Part shown: positions 52,448-61,719 of the stretch, piece after piece
Layout of the letters: every line of letters starts with the position of its first letter
How positions within the stretch are numbered: the first letter of the stretch is position 1
Assembly: GCA_012960305.1 (NCBI GenBank)
Contig: DUBM01000017.1
Coordinates: 62,001 to 126,000 of the forward strand
DNA length: 64,000 nucleotides
Source: Gammaproteobacteria bacterium
GTDB lineage: Bacteria; Pseudomonadota; Gammaproteobacteria; Pseudomonadales; Pseudohongiellaceae
Direction: 5' to 3'
Made by a program: the position numbers and the translations under genes
The notes under the pieces: model-generated
What the model was told of the DNA's origin: nothing
What the model saw: the letters and a program-made list of their open reading frames with translations, nothing else
The model's database searches: none

Positions 52448-53301
52448 ATGGCCTGATGGTATCACTACGCGCTGAATTATTTGTATCACTGCGAAGCTTT
52501 GCCGCCAAACTTGTCGTCTTTGGCCCTGCTCTACTCGTAGCACTGCAGTTCTTTCTGGTGAAACTTTCCGAGACAGGAGAAGCAACTCGGAATAGCTTAT
52601 TAGGTAGCGATAGCTTTGATGAGGCAGCGGCTAACAATGCCTACGGTTACTATGTAGATGGATTGAGTACTGGTTTGACCATGCTGGCACTGTTGCTAGT
52701 GGGATTGGCAGCCTATGGTTTTAGTTTTGAGCGAGATACAGGTGCTATTCGCCACCTGCTTATTCGGCGTATCAGCCGCATTAACTTAATAGCTGCCAAA
52801 CTCATTCATTTGCATTTACTTGCTGTGTTATCAATCATTTTGTTGTTAAGTAGCGCTTATCTCTTAAGTGATTTCTTGTGGGAATTCGGTCCTATAGTGG
52901 AAGATGGATTTGAACTGATAAGCGAAAGCGAAATTCGTTTTGAAATCGCCTTGGGGCTGGAGCTCGCATTGATACCGCTTCCCGCTGCTATTGCATTTGG
53001 ATTGTTAGTTTCTATTTGCGCACAATCTGCTACTCAGGCGGTTACTACAGCACTGGGAATCACTATTGCTATTGATATCTTCAAAGGCATGATGGGAGAC
53101 TTTGCACAATATGTCTACGCCAGTTTTCAGCCCTCATTATTAGATCAGTCTTACCTACAAGATGTAAGCAGGCTGGTTAGAGGCTACTCAGATGTTTTGA
53201 TTGATGACAGGATGGTACAGTTGAATACTTGGGTCCCATGGCCAACATTGTTCTTATTTATTGTGGTTTCGATGTTGCTGATCAGACAAAAGAAAATGTA
53301 A
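52444..53301 (+). CDS. ABC-2 type permease (NosY-like)
   Basis: A 285-residue inner-membrane protein with about six helices. One is near 17-38 (AKLVVFGPALLVALQFFLV); one near 77-97 (LTMLALLLVGLAAYGFSFER), followed by the characteristic RDTGAIRHLLIRRISR coupling segment; others lie about 115-137, 175-200, 200-220 and 258-280. It pairs with the preceding ATPase; the genes overlap by 4 bases. The short length, with a sizeable loop between helices 1 and 2, is like NosY, which passes ATP-driven motion to a periplasmic partner rather than exporting a large substrate. Function here is inferred. Confidence 0.85.
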   Translation: MNGLMVSLRAELFVSLRSFAAKLVVFGPALLVALQFFLVKLSETGEATRNSLLGSDSFDEAAANNAYGYYVDGLSTGLTMLALLLVGLAAYGFSFERDTGAIRHLLIRRISRINLIAAKLIHLHLLAVLSIILLLSSAYLLSDFLWEFGPIVEDGFELISESEIRFEIALGLELALIPLPAAIAFGLLVSICAQSATQAVTTALGITIAIDIFKGMMGDFAQYVYASFQPSLLDQSYLQDVSRLVRGYSDVLIDDRMVQLNTWVPWPTLFLFIVVSMLLIRQKKM

Positions 53302-54269
53302 TGAGAAAATTTAATCATAAAGCTTCTGTTAAATGTTGCTTAATTGTTACGCTCAGTATGAGTATGATTGCTTGTATCAATTACGAGCCAGCTGTGTTGA
53401 TTCCTGCGATAACTCTCTCTGCTGAGGATATTTCTCTTAGGTCTGATCAGCCTGGGTCGGGCGTAGATTTTGGTCTCGATGTTAGTCTGAATGAAAGTGA
53501 CTCACTCGCTAATGTAGAAATTCTGCCTGGCATTCGTGTGCGTAGTGTATCCAACAATAGTGTTGCAGATTCAGCAGGAATTCGGGTTGGAGATATAATC
53601 CTTTCTATCGATGGCATTGCAAGCAACAACCCGGATATTCTCCTCGCTGCGCAAGAAAACACCGATGCTGATACAGAATTAAAATTTCGCGTGCGCCGCA
53701 ATACCACCGTATTCGAAACAGGGCTCACTGGCAGGTTAAGAGGCGGCAACTCAGCTCCTATTGAATTATTTCGCATAGACCCCCTGGCAAGTAGAGCAGC
53801 TTATCAAACACAACTAATCAACATAGCTGGTAGAAGTGGAATGGCAGCAGCGCGGATAGTTGAAATTTATCCAAAGAGTCCGCTACTAGTAGCGGAAATT
53901 GGAATCGATGATATCGTTGTAGCGCTAAATGAAGTAGAAGTAAATTCTGCCCAGGGATTAGTAAACGATCTCAATCAGAACAAAGCCCTGGGTGAATCTG
54001 TGATCTTCAGTATTTTTGATGGCGAAACGATTAGCAATAAGACAGTAAAACTTTGGGATCCCGGCAGAAGGATTAGCCGACTCTCTCTGGGGCCAGTATT
54101 GCAATACAACTCTTCCTTAAGTCCTAAGAGAAGTAATTTGAACATCTTAGATTTTTGGCTTTTTTCTCTCTATGAATATAATCAGATTGAAGAAGAGAAA
54201 TCACATAGCCTCTTTGGAATATTTAACTTCATCAGTGACTATGGTGAGTTAACGGAAGAGCAAAATTGA
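53301..54269 (+). CDS. Lipoprotein with two PDZ domains
   Basis: A 322-residue protein starting at ATG 53301, which overlaps the permease stop by one base (TAATG). Its signal peptide ends in lipobox MIAC (Cys25). PDZ domain 1 is at about 76-140 (PGIRVRSVSNNSVADSAGIR, then VGDIILSIDG). PDZ domain 2 is at about 190-255 (KSPLLVAEIGIDDIVVALNE). The tail (about 265-322) is unrecognised. There is no protease domain, so it is a periplasmic adaptor that should bind C-terminal tails of proteins. Its position between the permease and two propeller proteins suggests that it links them. Confidence 0.82.
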   Translation: MRKFNHKASVKCCLIVTLSMSMIACINYEPAVLIPAITLSAEDISLRSDQPGSGVDFGLDVSLNESDSLANVEILPGIRVRSVSNNSVADSAGIRVGDIILSIDGIASNNPDILLAAQENTDADTELKFRVRRNTTVFETGLTGRLRGGNSAPIELFRIDPLASRAAYQTQLINIAGRSGMAAARIVEIYPKSPLLVAEIGIDDIVVALNEVEVNSAQGLVNDLNQNKALGESVIFSIFDGETISNKTVKLWDPGRRISRLSLGPVLQYNSSLSPKRSNLNILDFWLFSLYEYNQIEEEKSHSLFGIFNFISDYGELTEEQN

Positions 54270-55882
54270 ATCTAATCATCCTCAACGAAAATCATTCCAC
54301 TGCAGGATTTTCCCGCCACTATTGGCTCGCCTATCCCTTTGCTTTTCGACTGATTTTAGTTGCCTTCGGTAGTTTACTAAGCTCAATCTCTCTCGCTCAG
54401 ACAAACTATGTCGCTTACGAAGTTGCCAGAGAAAATAATTGGGCAGCACTAATTACAGAAGATCTTAATGGTGATGGTTTAAAAGACGTTATTTTCCCCC
54501 ACTACGACCCAACCATCGGGCGTGAAATACACATTCATCACCAGCAAGCCGATGGCAATTTTTCAAAAAATCCTCAAAAAGTGGAAATCAAATCTGAAAT
54601 TATCGCGGTAGGCTTTGCTGACTTACGTGAGGAACCTGGAAAAGAACTGCTGCTATTTGCCAGCAATGGTGTCTTTAGTCTTTCCACCGCTGCGGAAGGC
54701 TACGCTGGCAACATTAAACAGTTAATTCAATGGGATTTGATCGCCGCCGTACCTGATCTTGAGCGAGTTCAGTTCATCGAAACAATCCATGATATGAACA
54801 ATGATGGCTATGTTGATTTATTGTTACCAGGCGATGAAGAATTTGCCGTTTATCGTGGCAGTAACAATGAATCATTTGAGCTTGCTGCAACATTTACCAC
54901 TCTAAACCTTGAGACCAGGGCCGCAGAAAGAAATAACAAGAGCGCCAATGCGAGCGCTAACATTGGTATCAATGCCGAGGAAGGTATTGTGCTTGATATT
55001 ACTTCTGAAGTACCAACACCGTTTGCGAATTTTATCGAACAATGGTCTGCGGAAGCCAATTCTGAACGACCTCTGATGCGTGCAGAAAGCTGGGTACCTT
55101 CACCCATTATGGCCCAACTCAATGATGACGATTTAGAAGATATTCTCTATTTAAATGTTGGTAGCGATAACCTAGGGCAGCTGAATATTCATTACCAGCA
55201 AGACAATCTAACTTTCAATGAAAGTGCTGACTGGGTTGGCGCCACTGATACGCAAGGTGATATTAAACTCGCCCATTTAAATGGCGACGATAAAATTGAT
55301 CTCTTCCGCTTGAGTTCCGATGGCGGTGAATGGAACGCCCGCTTCTTCATAAACAAAGGTGGAATTTTTGAATTGGGCAAGCCTGATCAGATCATGCGTT
55401 TCTCAGGTTACGATGTGAAATTGAGTGTTATCCCACTAGCCGACTCCGAGCAGCCGGCACTAAATGTCAGCTACTACACCATTCCAGTAATAGACGCCAT
55501 TCGTAATGCCAGCATCAATAGAGTGCAGCTTCTTTATGGTAATTCTGAGGCAAGCCAGGGCCAACTATTTAATCGAAGACCTGACTCTTCTCTGGAAGAA
55601 AGTTTTTCAGCAGCAAATGTTCGTGGATTATCTGAACAAATGTCTTTGCAATACGATGTGGACGGAGATGGCAATCGTGATGCCTTATATATAACCGATA
55701 ATGGCACGCTTGCCGCCAAAAGAATTGATAATGATTTAGTTATAGCAAATGAACCATTCTGGGAATATGTCTCACCGCGCACAGTGTTTCAATTTGAAGT
55801 ACTGCTACTGAACGAGGACGAATTGCCCGACCTCTTACTTCGACATGGGGCTAGTACGACTCTGTTGGTGACCAACCCATGA
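54266..55882 (+). CDS. Exported FG-GAP/VCBS repeat propeller protein A
   Basis: A 538-residue protein. No ATG or GTG is usable: the frame begins at TTG 54266, which overlaps the PDZ gene's TGA by 3 bases and has GGAAGAG 5 bases upstream, a well-placed ribosome site. A signal peptide follows (hydrophobic about 25-42, ending SLAQ). Repeats of the calcium-loop type recur: DLNGDGLKDVIFP (66-78), DMNNDGYVDLLLPG (~175), NDDDLEDILYLN, LNGDDKIDLFRLS, DVDGDGNRDALYI, and NEDELPDLLLRHG. These build a seven-bladed propeller like FG-GAP/integrin-type proteins, which bind Ca2+ and ligands outside the cytoplasm. It is paralogous in design to the next gene and overlaps it by 4 bases. Confidence 0.82.
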   Translation: MNLIILNENHSTAGFSRHYWLAYPFAFRLILVAFGSLLSSISLAQTNYVAYEVARENNWAALITEDLNGDGLKDVIFPHYDPTIGREIHIHHQQADGNFSKNPQKVEIKSEIIAVGFADLREEPGKELLLFASNGVFSLSTAAEGYAGNIKQLIQWDLIAAVPDLERVQFIETIHDMNNDGYVDLLLPGDEEFAVYRGSNNESFELAATFTTLNLETRAAERNNKSANASANIGINAEEGIVLDITSEVPTPFANFIEQWSAEANSERPLMRAESWVPSPIMAQLNDDDLEDILYLNVGSDNLGQLNIHYQQDNLTFNESADWVGATDTQGDIKLAHLNGDDKIDLFRLSSDGGEWNARFFINKGGIFELGKPDQIMRFSGYDVKLSVIPLADSEQPALNVSYYTIPVIDAIRNASINRVQLLYGNSEASQGQLFNRRPDSSLEESFSAANVRGLSEQMSLQYDVDGDGNRDALYITDNGTLAAKRIDNDLVIANEPFWEYVSPRTVFQFEVLLLNEDELPDLLLRHGASTTLLVTNP

Positions 55883-57555
55883 ATTTATTTAGACTTCGAG
55901 GCAGAGGCCGTCTTATTGTTGGCTTGATAGTCCTCGGGCTGATGTCTTCAGCACAATCAGCTGAGTTAGAATTTTCATCTCAATCATTCCAGTTTCCTGC
56001 CAAGTTAGAAGGCTTAGTAATTGCTGATACCAATGGCGACAATCTTAGTGAAATAATTACAGTAATTGATAAAACTCTCCGAATTTACTTTCAATCCGCA
56101 GCAGGCTTTGATTTTCAATCAGGCTTCGATGAAATTGTTTTTCCCGGACAAGCAGTAGGATGGGACCTCAGTAGTAACTATTCAAACTCTGATCAAGCCT
56201 CAATCATAGCGGTTATCGACGGTAATGAAGTTCTGGTCTGGCACATAGATAGTCAAACGATTCTTCCGCCGAAAAAAGTTCAGGAAAACCTGCTAGGGTT
56301 TCTGAGTAAGGGAGTTAACAGACTGCATTTTTCTCGGGATGTAAATGGCGATGGTATCGAAGATCTATTAATTCCTGGAGCAGGCATGCTCAATATTTAT
56401 ATCAGCGATGGCGCCGGCAGCTATCAAGCAGGGCTAAGCGTACAATTTGATATGCGGATCCGTACCAATCTCGATTCCACTCAATTAGAACGTCGTACCG
56501 GTCAATCAATTCGAATACCTCTAATCGTCCTGCGAGATGTAAATGGAGACGGCTTTGATGATCTTGTTTCTCGCACTGACGAAAAACTTGAAGTGTTTAT
56601 AGCCGATGCCCTAGCCAATAACTATTTCAACATTGTCCCGAGCTATACCTTAGACATAACAGAAATTGAGGCACGCTTAGGGGAGTTCGATATCGACAAT
56701 CTTGATTTCGCTAACTTGACAGGAATTCTAGCTTTAACTCATGAAGAAATATTGGATGATGTAGACGGTGACGGAATTGAAGATTTACTCTTACGAGAAG
56801 CGGGCAAAATTTCTCTCTTCGGTGGTACCTTCAACGGGATGGAACTTGAGCAGCCGAGACAAGTACTAAGATCCGGAGGAAATGTCTTAAGCACGTTTCT
56901 TTATGATGAAAATGAAGATGGATTGAAAGATCTCTGGCTCTGGCGAGTCGAGTCGATATCTATAGGAGATATATTCGTTTGGTTGGCTCTTTCAGGCAGT
57001 GTGGCCATTGAGGCATTTATTTACCCCAATGAAGGTAAGCGTTTCTCGCGCCGTCCTGCCAGAAAAATTAGTGTTGATCTAAGATTTCCCTCAGTCATTC
57101 GTCTGGCTGCAACTTTTCAAGAAAAAGCTGACGAATATAGAGAGTTGCAAGAGCAACAAGCAATCCCAAATAATTCTGCCAATTTGGATAATAATTTTGG
57201 CAGTGAAGAATTACTGGTTCTGGCAAACAATCAGATTGAAATTTTTCTGAATGCTATTGAGCCGAACGAAGACAATCGACAGTTTCTAGGCGCCTTAAAT
57301 TACACACGCGAACGTAATGAATATGAAATTAATATTAGGGAAATTATCGATGACATTTCTCTTAATGCAAATTCTGCTCTTGCGGCTGTAGAAGGAAAAA
57401 CCCCAGATCTTACTTTGGATATTGATGCCAGCTTTATAAATGGAAGTGGTGATATCATTCCAGCGAAACTGAATGCCGACTCAATCGACGATGTCTTCAT
57501 CTTTACCGACCGCAATAATAGTCACATATCAGGAATGCTGTTACTCTCAAAATAG
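55879..57555 (+). CDS. Exported FG-GAP/VCBS repeat propeller protein B
   Basis: A 558-residue protein overlapping protein A by ATGA. It has a signal peptide (about 11-27, ending SAQSAE). Repeats of the same calcium-loop type are spread through the chain: DTNGDNLSEIITV (~50), DVNGDGIEDLLIPG, DVNGDGFDDLVSR, DVDGDGIEDLLLRE, ENEDGLKDLWLWR, and LNADSIDDVFIF near the end. It has the same architecture as protein A but low obvious identity, so the two are probably old duplicates or partners forming a heterodimer. Function unknown; an extracytoplasmic binding role is likely. Confidence 0.82.
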   Translation: MNLFRLRGRGRLIVGLIVLGLMSSAQSAELEFSSQSFQFPAKLEGLVIADTNGDNLSEIITVIDKTLRIYFQSAAGFDFQSGFDEIVFPGQAVGWDLSSNYSNSDQASIIAVIDGNEVLVWHIDSQTILPPKKVQENLLGFLSKGVNRLHFSRDVNGDGIEDLLIPGAGMLNIYISDGAGSYQAGLSVQFDMRIRTNLDSTQLERRTGQSIRIPLIVLRDVNGDGFDDLVSRTDEKLEVFIADALANNYFNIVPSYTLDITEIEARLGEFDIDNLDFANLTGILALTHEEILDDVDGDGIEDLLLREAGKISLFGGTFNGMELEQPRQVLRSGGNVLSTFLYDENEDGLKDLWLWRVESISIGDIFVWLALSGSVAIEAFIYPNEGKRFSRRPARKISVDLRFPSVIRLAATFQEKADEYRELQEQQAIPNNSANLDNNFGSEELLVLANNQIEIFLNAIEPNEDNRQFLGALNYTRERNEYEINIREIIDDISLNANSALAAVEGKTPDLTLDIDASFINGSGDIIPAKLNADSIDDVFIFTDRNNSHISGMLLLSK

Positions 57556-57594
57556 ACTGATTTGTTGAGTCAAATCCATTGAGTAAAAAACCTA

Positions 57595-57840
57595 ATGAAG
57601 AAAGCGGTTTGGATAACATTGATAGTTTCTCTAGTATTGGTGAATCTAATAGCTGAGGCGGTTTTCTATTTCAGCGGTACGTATATCAATATGTTTTTCC
57701 GAATTTCGTTGGTTATGGGAATTACCGCAATAGCGTCAGTTTTTACTGGGGCGATACTGCTGATAGGGAAATTAGAAGAAGAAAAACCTCTATCCGGCCA
57801 TGTTAGTGACACTCTCGGGGCGGATAAAAATCTTAAGTAA
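57595..57840 (+). CDS. Small membrane protein with two helices
   Basis: An 81-residue protein with two strong hydrophobic helices, about 5-25 (VWITLIVSLVLVNLIAEAVF) and about 35-58 (FRISLVMGITAIASVFTGAI), and an acidic, soluble C-terminus (KLEEEKPLSGHVSDTLG). I do not recognise a family. It starts 39 bases after propeller B on the same strand and closes the ABC-PDZ-FG-GAP run, so it may be a subunit or assembly factor of that system. Confidence 0.6.
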   Translation: MKKAVWITLIVSLVLVNLIAEAVFYFSGTYINMFFRISLVMGITAIASVFTGAILLIGKLEEEKPLSGHVSDTLGADKNLK

Positions 57841-57929
57841 GACTGATCGGCAATCATTGCTCAAATAACAAAACATTACTCGCATATTTAGCACTAGCTC
57901 TCCTTACGGCCGGGACTAGCTTCAGCTAA

Positions 57930-58224
57930 ATGAATCAAAGCCAGCTCAGCGAAAATCAACTCCCGCAAGACGCGTCGGCCAATGCCTGAAGTCACTAGCC
58001 CTGAATTACAGTTGGAGGCAATATCTTATGAACGAAATTCGGCAGACCTCGATATTTTCTCTGAATTTCAGAAAAACTAGAGTAATGGTCTGGCTGGTAT
58101 TAAATCTGACGTGAGCACCATCAGTGGGGACACAGCACAAACAATCTTCTTCAGTGGTTCAGTCCAAGATAGCACAGGGACTACACGCGCTATTCGAATT
58201 CCGTTTAGTCCACCGCAAAACTAG
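57930..58224 (+). pseudogene. Relict coding sequence (frameshift and stop)
   Basis: A stretch that codes well but is broken. ATG 57930 gives MNQSQLSENQLPQDASANA and then a stop (57987-57989). In the next frame it continues as SPELQLEAISYERNSADLDI, then FSEFQKN and TAG (58078-58080). It resumes in the same frame as SNGLAGIKSDVSTISGDTAQ, TIFFSGSVQDSTGTTRAIRI and PFSPPQN to TAG 58222-58224. The composition is that of a real protein end, possibly a pilus- or secretion-related alpha/beta domain, but I cannot name it. It follows the small membrane protein on the same strand and looks like the tail of a lost gene. Confidence 0.5.
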
Positions 58225-58325
58225 GCCGTAGCTCGAACTTTTACTACTATCTATAATTTCTTCGTTCTCAAGCTATTTTACTATTCCCTGTATCTATGCT
58301 GCTTTAAGTAAGCCTTTTAGTTGTG

Positions 58326-58345
58326 CTTTAAATTGTGATTTAAAG
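58326..58345. promoter_or_regulatory. Inverted repeat upstream of the TRAP transporter
   Basis: Perfect 8-base arms CTTTAAAT and ATTTAAAG around TGTG, about 150 bases before the TRAP binding-protein start. It could be an operator. The AT-rich arms and the absence of a T-tract argue against a terminator. The rest of 58225-58497 shows no other feature. Confidence 0.35.
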
Positions 58346-58497
58346 GGAAATATGGTTTCATCGACCAGTTACTGATTACTACTGACTCACTGTTATTTTT
58401 CACAAATATTCAGTGACTTAGCGAAATATTAATAAGTTAATGCACACAGATTATCGCCAATTCCCCTATGGGTTTTAATAAGTCAGTTAGGTTGTTA

Positions 58498-59544
58498 ATG
58501 AAGAATATTGCAGTAAGCATCATATTAGCGACCCTGCTTGTTTCCTGTAGCGATGAATTAACTCGAGCAAGGCCTTTTATTCTCACCACGGCAACTACCG
58601 GCGGTACTTACTATCCAGTCGGCGTCGCGTTAGCGACAATCGCCCATGCACAACTCTACGAATCTCAGGGAATATCACTTACCGCCATTAGCTCAGCTGG
58701 CTCACTGGAAAATGTGAAGCTACTAAGAGACAACCAAGCACAGTTCGCAATTTTACAGGGACCTTTTGGCGCATGGTCGTGGAATGGTGAGGGCCCGATA
58801 AGCAATCCGCAAACACATATTCGGAGTGTTAGCGCACTTTGGCAAAATGTTGAGCATTTTGTTCTCCTCAGCGAACTCGCTTCCACTGGCGAGATTATGG
58901 ATTTGGACAACCTCGACGGCGATCGCTATGTGTTAGGCGCTCGCAATTCTGGTGCAGAACAAACTGGTCGGTTTATCCTGGAAACCCTCGGCATAGATTA
59001 CGAAGAAAAATTCAACCTTGCCTATATGGGTTACGGTCCGACCACGAATGCGATCCAAGATGGCAATATAGTCGGCATGAACATTCCTGCCGGCGCTCCT
59101 GTCAGCTCTATCACCCAAGCCTATGCCTTACTTGGCGACCGCATGACGATCTTGAACTGGTCTCAGGAAGCACTGGATAAGATTAATTCGAGATACCCAC
59201 TTTGGGATTGGTATGAATTTCCACCGGGTACTTATCCAAATCAAAGTGAATTAATTCGGACAGTAGCTTCTCCAAATGTACTTGTTACCCGGGAGGATAT
59301 CTCCGAAGAAGTTGTCTATAACGTCACCAAAGTGATCTGGGAAAATTTAGCCACCTTGCAAGAAATTCACGGAGCCACCAAAGACATGCGAATTGAGATT
59401 GCTGTCGAAGGGCTCGGCGCCCCACTCCATAAAGGGGCTATTCGCTATTACCGAGAAGTAGGAGTAGAGATTCCAGATCGACTCCTTATTGATGAACCAA
59501 CAAATACAACCGAACAATCCTCAACTCAGGAAAACGGAGCTTAG
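58498..59544 (+). CDS. TAXI-type TRAP transporter solute-binding lipoprotein
   Basis: A 348-residue periplasmic binding protein. I start it at ATG 58498 (AGG 6 bases before), which gives a signal with lipobox LVSC (Cys17); an in-frame ATG at 58468 adds ten odd residues. TAXI-family phrases: ILTTATTGGTYYPVGVALAT, the GGTYYPxG substrate-loop; SLTAISSAGSLENVKLLRDN; and RYVLGARNSGAEQTGRFILE. It captures a small organic solute (glutamate or 2-oxo acids in some relatives) for the fused permease that follows 9 bases later. Lipidation of a TAXI protein is known but not universal. Confidence 0.9.
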   Translation: MKNIAVSIILATLLVSCSDELTRARPFILTTATTGGTYYPVGVALATIAHAQLYESQGISLTAISSAGSLENVKLLRDNQAQFAILQGPFGAWSWNGEGPISNPQTHIRSVSALWQNVEHFVLLSELASTGEIMDLDNLDGDRYVLGARNSGAEQTGRFILETLGIDYEEKFNLAYMGYGPTTNAIQDGNIVGMNIPAGAPVSSITQAYALLGDRMTILNWSQEALDKINSRYPLWDWYEFPPGTYPNQSELIRTVASPNVLVTREDISEEVVYNVTKVIWENLATLQEIHGATKDMRIEIAVEGLGAPLHKGAIRYYREVGVEIPDRLLIDEPTNTTEQSSTQENGA

Positions 59545-59553
59545 AGAAAAATT

Positions 59554-61566
59554 ATGAATTCTGTTTATTTGCGTTGGGCTGCATTTTTATTCGCCCTCTT
59601 CCACATTTACTGCAACGTATTTGCCAGTATTTCTGAACTGTGGTTATCAGCAATTCACTTTGGAGGTTTCTGTGCTATTTGTGCTTTTATGGCAAATGAA
59701 TCCGAAAATGTTGCTAGGTATTCTCTGAGCTATTGGATTAACATCACTCTCGCTGTCACAGCGATCTTCACCTCTACTTATTTGATCCTGTTTGAGAATG
59801 CTCTTTATGCACGGGAAACCGAGTACATTCTAAGTGACTATTTCTTTTCTTTAGTAGCAATAGGTCTGGCAATAGAATTTACTCGACGAACTACCGGCTG
59901 GTTTATGCCGATATTAATCCTGATAAGTTTGTCATACATTCTTTTCCTTGGTAGATATATTGACGGGGTGTTTTCTTTCCCTGGCCTCAGTTTGGAAACA
60001 GTTCTTTACAGAAGCTTCTTCACCAGTGAAGGTATGTTTGGCCTGACGGCGAACATTTCTTCAACCTTCGTATTCATGTTTATTATTTTTGGTTCCTTCC
60101 TACTCCGTTCCGGGGCTGGTGATTTTATAGTAAGGCTCGCTCAATGTTTGGCAGGACGGTTCACCGGCGGCGCAGGTTTAGTAGCCGTCGTCGGCTCAGG
60201 ATTAATGGGTTCAGTTTCCGGCTCAGCTGTGGCTAACACTGTGTCTACGGGCGTTATAACTATTCCCATGATGAAGAAATCCGGCTTTCCGAGCCGATTT
60301 TCAGCTGGGGTTGTTGCCGCCGCTTCAACTGGTGGCGCATTAATGCCCCCAGTAATGGGAGCCGGTGCTTTCGTACTCGCCAGCTATACGCAAATTTCCT
60401 ACTTGACGATCATTGCAGCTTCAACATTACCTGCAGTTCTTTACTTCCTCACTGTTTCCTATTTTGTTCGCATCGAAGCAAAACGGCTCGGATTAACACC
60501 GGCAAATTCCGGCGACACTGAGCAAGTGTCCACAGTGTTGAAAGAAGGTTGGCATTTCATTATTCCTATTTCCATCCTGGTTAGTTTTCTTGTAGTTGGC
60601 AGAACACCGACAACTTCTGCTGCGTTCGCGATTATTAGTGTTATCGGTGCATCCTGGTTATCATCTACACCTATGCTGCCAAAAGATATCTTTAATGCAG
60701 TAGTTGATGGTGTAAAGACAATGGTATCAACAGCACTGTTATTAATTGCTGTTGGAATTATTATCAACGTGGTAACAACCACCGGTGTTGGAAATGCATT
60801 TTCATTGATGATTGTTGAATGGGCTCAGGGGAGCTTGCTGATTACCTTGATACTTGTTGCACTAGCATCCTTAGTGTTAGGTATGGGGTTGCCAGTGACA
60901 GCTTCCTACATAGTACTAGCCACTCTTTCTGCGCCATTAATTTTCGATCTAATTACTCAGTCACAATTACTCGCGGTGCTACAGGAAGGAGACTTGCCTA
61001 GCAATGTCGCCGCAACTATCGGTTTGTTTGGTGGCGATCCATTAATTGCTCTTCAAGAAATGCCTCTGGAAATGAAACAGATCATTCGGCAGGAAATGCT
61101 TGAGCCGGAGTTACTTACTGGCATGTTACTGAGTGCGCACCTTATAATTTTCTGGCTCTCTCAAGACAGCAATGTCACACCACCAGTGTGTTTAGCATCT
61201 TTTGCTGCTGCTGGTATTGCTGGCACTCGACCCATAGCTACCGGCCTCACTAGTTGGAAAGTCGCCAAAGGTTTATATCTAGTGCCGGTATTGTTCGCTT
61301 ATTCGCCCCTGATCTCTGGTTCCTGGCCGGAACGCATTGAAGTATTCTTCTGGTCCTGTATGGGCCTCTATGCCATGGCAGGTTTATTGCAATGGCATTT
61401 AGAAACCAAACTCAACCCCATCACAGCAGGCGGGCTGCTGCTTAGTGCGATCTTGCTGATGTGGACTCCTTTTCCTCTGTATTACCATGTTATCGGAGCC
61501 GTTATATTAATCTCGATAATTGTTGCGCAGGGTAGACAAGAAAAAAATATTACAGCGGCTGCTTAA
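59554..61566 (+). CDS. Fused TRAP transporter permease (small plus large subunits)
   Basis: A 670-residue membrane protein with about 16 helices. The first ~150 residues correspond to the 4-helix small subunit, the rest to the large DctM-like subunit. Key segments: VGSGLMGSVSGSAVANTVST and AGVVAAASTGGALMPPVMGA (first hairpin), LVLGMGLPVTASYIVLATLS, and DSNVTPPVCLASFAAAGIAG (second repeat). This is the fused architecture typical of TAXI-TRAP systems. It imports its solute with a sodium or proton gradient. No other member of the operon follows. Confidence 0.93.
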   Translation: MNSVYLRWAAFLFALFHIYCNVFASISELWLSAIHFGGFCAICAFMANESENVARYSLSYWINITLAVTAIFTSTYLILFENALYARETEYILSDYFFSLVAIGLAIEFTRRTTGWFMPILILISLSYILFLGRYIDGVFSFPGLSLETVLYRSFFTSEGMFGLTANISSTFVFMFIIFGSFLLRSGAGDFIVRLAQCLAGRFTGGAGLVAVVGSGLMGSVSGSAVANTVSTGVITIPMMKKSGFPSRFSAGVVAAASTGGALMPPVMGAGAFVLASYTQISYLTIIAASTLPAVLYFLTVSYFVRIEAKRLGLTPANSGDTEQVSTVLKEGWHFIIPISILVSFLVVGRTPTTSAAFAIISVIGASWLSSTPMLPKDIFNAVVDGVKTMVSTALLLIAVGIIINVVTTTGVGNAFSLMIVEWAQGSLLITLILVALASLVLGMGLPVTASYIVLATLSAPLIFDLITQSQLLAVLQEGDLPSNVAATIGLFGGDPLIALQEMPLEMKQIIRQEMLEPELLTGMLLSAHLIIFWLSQDSNVTPPVCLASFAAAGIAGTRPIATGLTSWKVAKGLYLVPVLFAYSPLISGSWPERIEVFFWSCMGLYAMAGLLQWHLETKLNPITAGGLLLSAILLMWTPFPLYYHVIGAVILISIIVAQGRQEKNITAAA

Positions 61567-61719
61567 ATTTTTTATCGCCTGTTGGATCACTGCAGAAGAC
61601 ATCATTCTTGAATAAACAGCCTTTCAATAAAAAATTACAAAAAACTTCTATTAAATTACTATTTTTCTAAATATTATCTTTCTAAATAGTACCTTCCAAA
61701 AACCAAGAACGGGAAAAAT

